Shown piece by piece: positions 1-6,590 of a stretch of DNA of 9,670 nt (positions are counted from its first letter, which is position 1; each line of letters starts with the position of its first letter). The DNA comes from Verrucomicrobiales bacterium (lineage in GTDB: Bacteria; Verrucomicrobiota; Verrucomicrobiia; Verrucomicrobiales; Verrucomicrobiaceae): NCBI GenBank assembly GCA_003506995.1, contig DNXB01000165.1, positions 1,189-10,858 of the forward strand. The letters are read 5' to 3'. The notes below the pieces were generated by a model. That model ran no database searches. It saw only the letters and a program-made list of their open reading frames with translations, and was not told where the DNA came from. The position numbers were made by a program, and so were the translations under genes.

Positions 1-2
1 TC

Positions 3-17
3 ACCAGCAACCACTGA
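3..17 (+). CDS. Possible last codons of an upstream gene
   Basis: The frame starting at base 3 reads T-S-N-H and then TGA at 15-17, six bases before the ATG of the ATPase gene. That spacing matches the other junctions in this operon, so an upstream co-transcribed gene is plausible. Only four codons are visible, so neither the frame nor the identity can be confirmed. If real, the operon starts outside the window. Confidence 0.2.
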   Translation, partial: TSNH

Positions 18-23
18 CACCCC

Positions 24-1088
24 ATGGAAGACATTCACGAACGCAGTCAGCTCGGTTACCGGATGCTCCACCTCTCGAAGGACTCCGGGGTGAGCGATTT
101 TTACGTCACCCCGTGGGAACCGCTGACCTACAAGCGCAACGGCAAGCTGTTTTATGACTCGTTCATCTACCAGCCGGAGCGCCCGCTGGAGTTCACCGCC
201 GGCTGCATCGACTACGCGCTGCAGCTCGGACCGCGCCGCTACCGTGTGAACCGCATGGTCACGCGCGGACGTCCGCGCTGGGTTCTGCGTCTGCTGCCGG
301 AGAGCATTCCAGACATCAGCAAGCTCATGGTGCCGCCGCCGGCCATCAAAGCCTTCCTGGAGGCGAAAAACGGCCTGTTTCTCGTGTGTGGCGCCACGGG
401 CTCCGGTAAATCGACCACGATTGCCTCCATGATCCTGGAGCGCGCCAAACGCCGCCAGGAGCATGTGCTCACCTTCGAGGACCCCATCGAGTTCGTTTAT
501 CCTTCGGGCATCCCTTCCCTCGTCTCACAGCGTGAGATCGGCACCGACGAGCTGGACTTCAACAAATCCCTGCGCGCCGCCCTTCGCCAGGCGCCGGATG
601 TGATTCTGGTGGGAGAAATTCGTGACGGCGAGACGGCGGAGATCGCTCTGCAGGCTGCTGAAACCGGCCACGTCGTCGTCGCCACGCTGCACACCTCGTC
701 AGCCGCGCAAACCGTGCAACGCTATCTGAAGCTCATCCCAAGCGATCGCATGGAAAACGCCATGCTCTCCTTCGCGGACTCCATTCGCGGCATTCTCTGT
801 CAGCGGCTTCTGTTTGACGAGAACCGCGGCAAACGCTTCCCCATTCACGAGCTGCTGCTGCCTTACGACTCCGTGTGCGGCATGATCCGGCGTGGTGAGT
901 TCAAGAACCTCGACCAGGAGCTCGAGGCGGGCTTCACACGCGGCATGGTGAGCTTCGAGCGCTGCCTGAACATGCGCATGGCCGACGGCTGGAAGCCTTC
1001 CACCGCGCGCAAGACCGGCTACACCGAGCATGAGGTGTACGACTTCCTTTCCAAAGAACAACTCACTTCCATTTATGCTGTTGGATGA
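24..1088 (+). CDS. pilT: PilT-type secretion/pilus retraction ATPase
   Basis: This is a cytoplasmic hexameric ATPase of the PilT/GspE superfamily, which powers type IV filament dynamics by acting on the platform protein. Visible motifs: Walker A GATGSGKST at residues 123-131 (Lys129), Asp box TFEDPIEF at 150-157, Walker B region with GEIRDGET at 197-204 (Glu198), and His box TGHVVVATLHT at 214-224. At 354 residues, with no CxxC zinc pairs and no long N-terminal domain, it fits PilT rather than PilB/GspE. The N-terminal region is divergent: the usual ASDLHL motif reads VSDFYV at 23-28. The C-terminal motifs are also altered: MIRRGE at 287-292 stands where PilT has LIREGK, and GMVSFERCL at 307-315 where PilT has GMQTMDQSL. 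ATP hydrolysis should be intact. Whether it drives retraction or, as the only ATPase here, assembly cannot be told. The ATG at 24 is the first good start and has no Shine-Dalgarno sequence. The gene overlaps the next by 14 nt. Confidence 0.9.
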   Translation: MEDIHERSQLGYRMLHLSKDSGVSDFYVTPWEPLTYKRNGKLFYDSFIYQPERPLEFTAGCIDYALQLGPRRYRVNRMVTRGRPRWVLRLLPESIPDISKLMVPPPAIKAFLEAKNGLFLVCGATGSGKSTTIASMILERAKRRQEHVLTFEDPIEFVYPSGIPSLVSQREIGTDELDFNKSLRAALRQAPDVILVGEIRDGETAEIALQAAETGHVVVATLHTSSAAQTVQRYLKLIPSDRMENAMLSFADSIRGILCQRLLFDENRGKRFPIHELLLPYDSVCGMIRRGEFKNLDQELEAGFTRGMVSFERCLNMRMADGWKPSTARKTGYTEHEVYDFLSKEQLTSIYAVG

Positions 1089-1944
1089 AATCAAATCTGT
1101 CTTGAGCTTCGCCGCTTTCAAAGCCGACCCCGACGACTCCGCCGTCCCGTGGGGCAAACGCTTTGAGACACGCAAATCTCTGCTCATCAACGTCAGCCGA
1201 GGCTCTGTGAGCTGGCGTTCGATCAACAAACGCGGCCGCTTTGAGGAAGGCGGCATGCAGGAGGGTGAGCTGGCCGACGCCGCGCCGCAGCGCGGGGATG
1301 AATGGCGTGGCATGTGCGAGGGCGGCTGGTGCTCCGTCTCCGTGAACCACCGCTTCATCATCAGCCTGGAAAACAACCTCATGCGCGGTGACAACTGCGT
1401 GAGCCTGCTGCGCACCAATCCGCGCGCCGTGCTCGGCCCCAAGTATGACCGTGGCAAGCGCTACGCCATCTGCCATCATCCTGAGACCACCGCCAGCCTG
1501 CTGCTCGCCGTGGAGGAGTCCTTGGTCAAAGTGACCGAGGATGTGCTCAAAACGATCAACCTGAAGCCTGGGCGCGTCTGCTGCGGCCTGTTTGCGATGC
1601 TGGAGCACGCGATCCTGAGCATCTTCCGCGCGAGCTCCGGCGGCACGCCGTCGAACTTCGTGCTCATCGCCGCATGCGAGGGCTCTCTCGGCGTGCTGGT
1701 GCAGCAGGACGGCCAGTGGCGTGACATTCGCTGCCGCAGCGGCCTGGGCCCCGAAGCGGTGGAGACCGCGCTTCAGATCATCAGCCCGCTGCTGGCCAAG
1801 GTGCCGGACGGCAGCCCGGTGTATTTCATCGGCGACGGTCACGACAACAAGTTCCGCACCGAGGTCATGCTGCATCTCGAAAAAGTCGGCGCCACCGACC
1901 TCACGCAGGATGACCTGCTCTGGACCATCATCGGCGAGCATTGA
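1075..1944 (+). CDS. PilM/GspL-like cytoplasmic assembly protein (divergent)
   Basis: A 289-residue soluble protein with no signal peptide or membrane segment. Its place directly before two bitopic proteins and a PilP-like protein is the classic M-N-O-P order. Sequence hints of an actin-like PilM/GspL cytoplasmic fold are LINVSRGSVSW (37-47) where PilM has its first phosphate loop, VLIAACEGSLGVLV (196-209) before a conserved-looking RSGLG turn, and VYFIGDGHDN (249-258) where PilM has its second phosphate loop. Similarity is weak, so the call rests partly on synteny. In other systems PilM binds the cytoplasmic tail of PilN and links to the ATPases. I chose the ATG at 1075 rather than the in-frame ATG at 1030: the extra residues are an out-of-frame reading of the ATPase C-terminus, and MLLDEIKSV makes a sensible start. 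It contains eight cysteines (81, 86, 108, 133, 169, 170, 201, 220), unlike its neighbours. Confidence 0.6.
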   Translation: MLLDEIKSVLSFAAFKADPDDSAVPWGKRFETRKSLLINVSRGSVSWRSINKRGRFEEGGMQEGELADAAPQRGDEWRGMCEGGWCSVSVNHRFIISLENNLMRGDNCVSLLRTNPRAVLGPKYDRGKRYAICHHPETTASLLLAVEESLVKVTEDVLKTINLKPGRVCCGLFAMLEHAILSIFRASSGGTPSNFVLIAACEGSLGVLVQQDGQWRDIRCRSGLGPEAVETALQIISPLLAKVPDGSPVYFIGDGHDNKFRTEVMLHLEKVGATDLTQDDLLWTIIGEH

Positions 1945-1968
1945 TCCACCTCACTCCATCCCACCGCC

Positions 1969-2523
1969 ATGAGCGAATACCTCTGCCACGACTTCAAAAC
2001 CCCGCGCACCGACACCTCGCGGCGTCTGCCCGCGTCGTTCCGGTCCATTCCGGTCATCTTCTATGTGGCGCTGGCCGGCAGCGCCTATGTGATGACGATG
2101 GACTACTTCAACTACAAGAAGGCCCTCACGCAGAAGACCGAGGCCGAGGAGCGCAAAAAACTCAGTGAAAGCCAGCGCGACGCGTTCCAGAGCGAGAAAG
2201 CCGATCTCGAGTCCGAGGCCATGAAGGCTGAAAAAGTGGCGGAATGGATGGAGGGCGCCCGCAACATCCAGCCCATCGCCGTGAAGATCGCCCGCGCCGT
2301 GCAGACGGAGACGCGCATCACGCAGGTGGCGCTGGAGCGCAGCGAGCAGGTGCCTGCCAACCTCGCGCTCACCATCCACCTCAACGGCTCCAAGGTCTCC
2401 AGCGAGCTCTCCGCCATCGAGTCCGCGCTGGGCCAGCTTCTCTACCGCTCTTACTCGCCGCAGCAGACGAAGAACGGAGACGTCGTCGAATACCATTCCA
2501 CGCTCGTGCGCCAGGCAGACTGA
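1969..2523 (+). CDS. PilN-like bitopic inner-membrane protein
   Basis: A 184-residue protein with a short basic cytoplasmic N-terminus (1-26), one membrane segment at about 27-44, a charged coiled-coil-like stretch at about 50-95 and a small C-terminal periplasmic domain (100-184). This is the architecture of PilN (and of the GspL C-terminus), which pairs with PilO to form the periplasmic scaffold around the platform protein. The INLLP-type motif that PilM grips in canonical PilN is not visible in the N-terminus, so the M-N contact may be rebuilt here. Start at ATG 1969, 24 nt after the PilM-like stop, preceded by CCCACCGCC and no Shine-Dalgarno sequence. The family call depends on topology and gene order more than on residue identity. 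Confidence 0.6.
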   Translation: MSEYLCHDFKTPRTDTSRRLPASFRSIPVIFYVALAGSAYVMTMDYFNYKKALTQKTEAEERKKLSESQRDAFQSEKADLESEAMKAEKVAEWMEGARNIQPIAVKIARAVQTETRITQVALERSEQVPANLALTIHLNGSKVSSELSAIESALGQLLYRSYSPQQTKNGDVVEYHSTLVRQAD

Positions 2524-2544
2524 CCCGCCCACCCACCTCCCGCC

Positions 2545-3147
2545 ATGAACCCCAAGCAACTCGCCTGCGTCATCCTGCTCATGATCATCGGCGGCATGAC
2601 CTACACCGCGCAGATCATCCATAACAAGGTGGCCACCACCCGCGCCGAGGCCCAGGACGCCGAGGACGGAGCCATCGCCGCCCAGCAAGAGCGCGACACC
2701 GCCGAGATCCAGACCACCGTGTTCAAGACGGACACCGAGGACGTGCGCCGTTTCCTGCGCGGCTGGCTGCCTGCCATCGAGCGCGTGCAGACGCAGCAGG
2801 AGGCGGAGCAGACCATTGAGCTGAGCCTGCGTGAGCGCGGCATCAACCTCGTGCGCTCTCGCAAGACCGAGCTCAAGGCATCCACCAACAACAAGATCAT
2901 CCCCAAGTCCGTTCTCACCACGCTGACCATCGAGGAGGAGTACGCCAAGGTGCTCAACTGGCTCGGCGACATCGAGCGCCGCCTGCCCACGGCGCGCATG
3001 AAGGTCGTGCAGATCACCGGCGGCAGCACCGGGCGGCAGTTGAAACTGGATGTCTCCTTTGAGACGCCCATTTTTGATCTCGCGGCGGCGGATGCCGAGA
3101 AAGCCAAGGCCAAGGAGAAGGACAAACCCAAAGCCAAAAAATCCTAG
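2545..3147 (+). CDS. PilO-like bitopic inner-membrane protein
   Basis: A 200-residue protein with one N-terminal membrane segment (about 6-23), a polar, probably coiled-coil region (30-90) and a ferredoxin-like periplasmic domain. The stretch 128-178 (TIEEEYAKVLNWLGDIERRL, then KVVQITGG and LKLDVSFETPIFD) follows the PilO/GspM pattern: strand, helix with a Leu-Gly-Asp-Ile core, then two strands. PilO heterodimerises with PilN and contacts PilP. The C-terminus ends in a Lys/Ala tail (186-200, EKAKAKEKDKPKAKKS) that is not part of the family fold and might contact peptidoglycan or acidic partners; that is inference. It starts 21 nt after the PilN-like stop, with leader CCTCCCGCC and no Shine-Dalgarno motif. 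The next gene follows after 3 nt. Confidence 0.65.
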   Translation: MNPKQLACVILLMIIGGMTYTAQIIHNKVATTRAEAQDAEDGAIAAQQERDTAEIQTTVFKTDTEDVRRFLRGWLPAIERVQTQQEAEQTIELSLRERGINLVRSRKTELKASTNNKIIPKSVLTTLTIEEEYAKVLNWLGDIERRLPTARMKVVQITGGSTGRQLKLDVSFETPIFDLAAADAEKAKAKEKDKPKAKKS

Positions 3148-3150
3148 CCC

Positions 3151-3978
3151 ATGAACCGATCATACCGCCACACCATGCTCCTTGGTCTCGGGCTTGCCGC
3201 CCTGGCCATGCCGCTGCGCGCCCAGGAAGAGACGGCGGATGGCGAGGAAGAAAAACGCGTCCAGTACCAGCTCGTTCTGCCTGAGGAAAAAACGCCGGAG
3301 ACCGTCAAGCCGGAAGAACACAACCCCTTTGAATCCGAGTCTGAGGCGCAGAACCGCCTGGCGCCTGGTGACTCCGAGGAAAACCGTGTGCGGGACAAGC
3401 TGCTGAAACTTCAAGTCGTGGGCACCGTGCGCATGCCCGACGGCCGCATGAGCGTGCTGCTGGGAAACATCAAACTCGAGGCCGGAAAGATCGTCCCGCC
3501 CGTGCTGCCGGACCAGATGGTGGAGCTGCGGGTCAAGAACATCACCTCACAGTACATCGAGCTGGCCTGGCAGGAAAAACGCGCCTCCGGCCTGCCGCCG
3601 AAGCTCATGATCATCCCGATCAACATCTCCCCGAAAGTGCGCTACCAAATGCTGGGGCAGACCGGGGAGGACAACAAGACGGGCAACGTTCCCAACGCCA
3701 CCATGGACCTGCCGACACGTCAGATCGCCAGGCAGGAGACCGCCCCGCCTGCGGCGCTCCCCGTCACGGAAAGCAGCCCCGTCGAGGATTTGCTCATGGA
3801 CGCGCCCGCACGAACGCCGCCAGCCGCCACCGTCACCTCGTCGCCGCCTGCCACACCTGCGCCTGCCGCCGCACCTCAGGAGCAGGAGAAGCCGGCCGCC
3901 GCCCCGACACCACCGTCCCCGGCGGTTGAGTCCATGGTGCGCATGCTCTTCGGCAACCCAACGCCCGCGCCCAAATGA
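3151..3978 (+). CDS. PilP/GspC-like periplasmic protein with Pro/Ala-rich tail
   Basis: A 275-residue exported protein. Residues 1-24 form a signal peptide (basic n-region, hydrophobic 9-22, LRA before Gln25) of the signal peptidase I type. No lipobox cysteine is present, although canonical PilP is a lipoprotein. An acidic linker (26-57) leads to an NPF motif at 58-60, as in PilP. A compact beta domain follows at 84-141, with KLQVVGTVRMPDGRMSVLLG, then GKIVPPVLPDQMVELRVKNI and YIELAWQ. This matches the PilP/GspC homology-region pattern that docks on the secretin's periplasmic N-domains. Residues 190-275 are Pro/Ala/Thr-rich and probably disordered, ending in a short hydrophobic motif ESMVRMLFG (260-268). 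Start at ATG 3151 keeps the basic n-region; the ATG at 3175 would lose it. The stop overlaps the next start in ATGA, implying translational coupling. Confidence 0.7.
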   Translation: MNRSYRHTMLLGLGLAALAMPLRAQEETADGEEEKRVQYQLVLPEEKTPETVKPEEHNPFESESEAQNRLAPGDSEENRVRDKLLKLQVVGTVRMPDGRMSVLLGNIKLEAGKIVPPVLPDQMVELRVKNITSQYIELAWQEKRASGLPPKLMIIPINISPKVRYQMLGQTGEDNKTGNVPNATMDLPTRQIARQETAPPAALPVTESSPVEDLLMDAPARTPPAATVTSSPPATPAPAAAPQEQEKPAAAPTPPSPAVESMVRMLFGNPTPAPK

Positions 3979-4958
3979 ACCGCCGCGTCCATCAGCCGGG
4001 GGGGTTCACCTCCGTGGAACTCCTGCTGGTGCTCGCGCTCTCCGCCGTGGTCCTCGGGGGGGCCGTGGTCATCTACGGCACCCTGGTGCGCAGCCAGCCA
4101 AGCGCCTCGTCCATCGTCACGGTGCCGCTGGGCCTCCAGCGCATGCAAAACTTCTACGGCAGCTCCGCCAGCACCAGCAATGTGGCCATGGCGCCCCAGT
4201 ACGGCGCCCTCTCCCTGGCGGAGGAGCTGCGCGAGCAGTTTGTGACCGACACGCTCAGCGCCACCGCCGTTTTCTGCCTGCCGCGTGATGGCATGAACAC
4301 CTGGCGGCCCAGCCTCATCCCGCATAATCCCGCGCTGCATGACGAGCTGGACACGCCGCAAAAATTTCGCGCCCACATCATCGCCAACGCCAGCGTCCCT
4401 GCGACGCTTTACCGCGACTACCGCAATCCGCTCAACGATGCCTCCCCCGTGCCGCAAAACGCCAGCATCTTCGTGCTTGGCTACAGCAAATGGCCCGGTC
4501 ACCTCAAGGTCAACGTCATCTATGACATTGACCTCGTCCGCTTCACCGCCGCCACGGAGCCGAATGGCTTCCACGCCTCGGTGAAGCGCTACGCGGACGC
4601 GGTTTCAACGCTCACGCCATCCACACTCAGCTACACCGGCGGCTACGACGTTTTTTATCCCCCCTCGGCGCCAAATCCGACCAGCAGCACCCAATGGTCC
4701 ACAGACGGCTTCGCGCCCTTGTTCATCACCTTCGAGCGCGCCGCGCGCCTCGCCCTGCGGGAGACACCCGCCACCATCGAGCGCTTCAAACGCGCCGCCG
4801 AACGCCCCTTCTACTTCATCTGGTGGCCGGACCCCGCCGCGCGTCATCTCGGCCCTGTGGCGAACACCTTCGCCTCCAGCGATCCGCGCCAGGCCTACAA
4901 CCAGATGGCGGGCCGCACCTCGTTCATGTTCACCACGCCTATGTTTCCGGCCCTTTGA
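3975..4958 (+). CDS. PilW/GspJ-like prepilin (minor pilin)
   Basis: A 327-residue prepilin-like protein. The 10-residue leader ends in GG, followed by FTSVELLLVLALSAVVLGGA: prepilin peptidase should cut Gly10|Phe11 and Glu15 is the conserved +5 glutamate. The hydrophobic helix runs to about residue 37. The pattern VELLLVLALSAVVLGGAVVIYG resembles the N-terminal helix of PilW/GspJ minor pilins. At about 317 mature residues it is too large for a usual major pilin. It has one cysteine (in VFCLPRD) and so no internal disulfide. The globular part is not recognisable beyond aromatic and proline-rich segments. ATG 3975 overlaps the preceding TGA by 4 nt. Two G7 tracts fall in its first 30 codons. 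It is likely a filament priming or tip subunit; the W/J assignment is inference from the helix and the neighbours. Confidence 0.65.
   Translation: MNRRVHQPGGFTSVELLLVLALSAVVLGGAVVIYGTLVRSQPSASSIVTVPLGLQRMQNFYGSSASTSNVAMAPQYGALSLAEELREQFVTDTLSATAVFCLPRDGMNTWRPSLIPHNPALHDELDTPQKFRAHIIANASVPATLYRDYRNPLNDASPVPQNASIFVLGYSKWPGHLKVNVIYDIDLVRFTAATEPNGFHASVKRYADAVSTLTPSTLSYTGGYDVFYPPSAPNPTSSTQWSTDGFAPLFITFERAARLALRETPATIERFKRAAERPFYFIWWPDPAARHLGPVANTFASSDPRQAYNQMAGRTSFMFTTPMFPAL
3998..4062 (+). repeat. Two G7 homopolymer tracts in the prepilin start
   Basis: Runs of seven G occur at 3998-4004 (Pro-Gly-Gly codons just before the prepilin cleavage point) and at 4056-4062 (Gly-Gly within the membrane helix). 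Both use GGG codons although GGC is the common glycine codon in the neighbouring genes. Runs of this length can slip during replication, and a one-base change would truncate the protein within its first few dozen residues. Whether they vary is not visible here. Confidence 0.6.
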
Positions 4959-4967
4959 GCCCAAGTC

Positions 4968-6590
4968 ATGCGCATCCCACGGCATCATCACCGCAGCACG
5001 CTCGGCGCCCTCATGGCGGCGGCGCTCATGCTCATGATTGTCGGCGGCATCTTTGTCTCCTCCTGGGTCACGTTGATGAGCACCCGCGCCATGCAGGTGA
5101 GCTTTCTGGAGGACATCTGCAAACGCCGTGTCGGCGTGGAAAGCTCGCGCCTGCTTGGCTGGCAGTTGATCACCGACCGCGGCTTTGAGCGCAACGGCGC
5201 CGAGGACGCGAACGAAATCCTCAGCCTGGGGGACGGTGTCGGCAGCCTCAGCACCGCCAACGGCTGGAGCAATCTCAACATTTACACCTCCACCAGCACG
5301 GCGGGCGGCATGAGCACCGTCTTCCCCTACAACCACACCGGCCTGCGGCCAGGAGCCTCTTACATCACCGTCGAGCAGCTCACCCGCCCGTCCTATGCCG
5401 AGTCAGGCAACATCGACAACTACAACGGCTGGCAGTTCCTCAAAACCATGCCCCCGGTGCTCAATGGCGATGTCTTCTGCGTCTATCGCAAGCCGGATGG
5501 CGTCGTGACCGAATTGGACATCTACCGCGAGGTCGGCGCGGACAGCAACGGCCATCATGCTCACTGGACCGTCGAGGGCCGCACCGTCGTGCGCCATCCT
5601 CCCTCGTTCTTTGTCAGCAGCACGCCCAGCCCGCTGCAACTGCCGTTTCGTACCAAGTCACTCTACATCCAGTCCCATGCAGCAGCGGAGCCGCCCAACA
5701 TCCCCTACCCGGTCTATGGCACCGACCTCGACGGCAAAGCGCTGCTGCCCTCGAACATGCCTGTCGTCCCCAGCACCACCGGCCCCGTCGGCGGTGCCGG
5801 AGACCGCAGACACCACGGCTACCTCAAAGTCATCCGCAACGACGATAACCCTGACAACTCGCTCTGGCACTTCCAGGACCGTGAGGCCGCCGCCGGACGC
5901 ACCGCCACCGTCACAATCGACGTCGCCGGCGTCTTCAACTCCTCCACCGAGGCCTACTGGATCGCCGAACAAAAGAACCCCACCTACACCCCGCCCGGCT
6001 GGCCTTCTGGTTACGATGACAAGCTGCGCGTCCTCTTCATCAAGCTCGACAGCGCCTATCTCAAAAACATGCGCGTTTACGGCGTCGTCGATCAGATCAT
6101 CTTCGTCGGCCAGAGCAACGCCACCGCCTTCGCCAACGCCGCCGCCTTGAAGCCGGTCATCATCACCGTCATGCCCGACGGCCCCAGAGGACGCTGGGTG
6201 CGTGACATCCGCTTCGAGCGTGAGAACAACCGCCGCCACGTCCTCGCCTTCCAGGATGACGGCGGCCGCCCGGTCGAGTTCTCCTGGGTGAACAGCCCCA
6301 TCAGCGGCAGCGAGTTCCGCTGGCGCAGCGTCCTGATCAACGAATACCAAAGCATCATGTTCAACCTGCCGAATCCGCTGACACGCTCCGTGCGCTGGAT
6401 CGGCGGCGTCATGACCAACTGGACCCTCAAACGCCGTGCCGCCGGGGGCACCAATCCAAGCCGCTTGGTCTTCTCCAGCGACAGCGACCCCGCCGTCCCC
6501 GCTGCTACCAATGCCGGCCCCGCCTTCGCCACCTTCCTCCCGCGTGACGCGTGGCTGGAGACCTATTTCCTTCCTGTCGCACCGCCATGA
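4968..6590 (+). CDS. Large PilX/GspK-like prepilin, candidate filament-tip protein
   Basis: A 540-residue protein with a short basic, His-rich leader and then LGALMAAALMLMIVGGIFV. The G13|A14-L-M start without a glutamate at position +5 is the GspK/PilX pattern (usually G|ALI...), and the hydrophobic helix extends to about residue 36. A segment rich in polar helix (40-70, with VESSRLLGWQLITD) follows, like the second half of a pilin helix. The remaining roughly 470 residues are mostly predicted beta and loops, with no domain I can name. The part around 360-410 (KLRVLFIKLDSAYLKNMRVYG, then DQIIFVGQ) is reminiscent of stacked-strand regions in PilX-like proteins. GspK caps the filament tip, which fits a large non-E5 protein between a W-like and a V-like prepilin. 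It starts 9 nt after the previous stop, and its own TGA overlaps the next ATG. It could instead be a non-pilin membrane-anchored protein. Confidence 0.55.
   Translation: MRIPRHHHRSTLGALMAAALMLMIVGGIFVSSWVTLMSTRAMQVSFLEDICKRRVGVESSRLLGWQLITDRGFERNGAEDANEILSLGDGVGSLSTANGWSNLNIYTSTSTAGGMSTVFPYNHTGLRPGASYITVEQLTRPSYAESGNIDNYNGWQFLKTMPPVLNGDVFCVYRKPDGVVTELDIYREVGADSNGHHAHWTVEGRTVVRHPPSFFVSSTPSPLQLPFRTKSLYIQSHAAAEPPNIPYPVYGTDLDGKALLPSNMPVVPSTTGPVGGAGDRRHHGYLKVIRNDDNPDNSLWHFQDREAAAGRTATVTIDVAGVFNSSTEAYWIAEQKNPTYTPPGWPSGYDDKLRVLFIKLDSAYLKNMRVYGVVDQIIFVGQSNATAFANAAALKPVIITVMPDGPRGRWVRDIRFERENNRRHVLAFQDDGGRPVEFSWVNSPISGSEFRWRSVLINEYQSIMFNLPNPLTRSVRWIGGVMTNWTLKRRAAGGTNPSRLVFSSDSDPAVPAATNAGPAFATFLPRDAWLETYFLPVAPP

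Noticed and set aside
1030..1074. Upstream in-frame start for the PilM-like gene at ATG 1030
   Set aside because: The additional 15 residues only re-read the ATPase 3' end in another frame and would raise the overlap to 59 nt; ATG 1075 is simpler.
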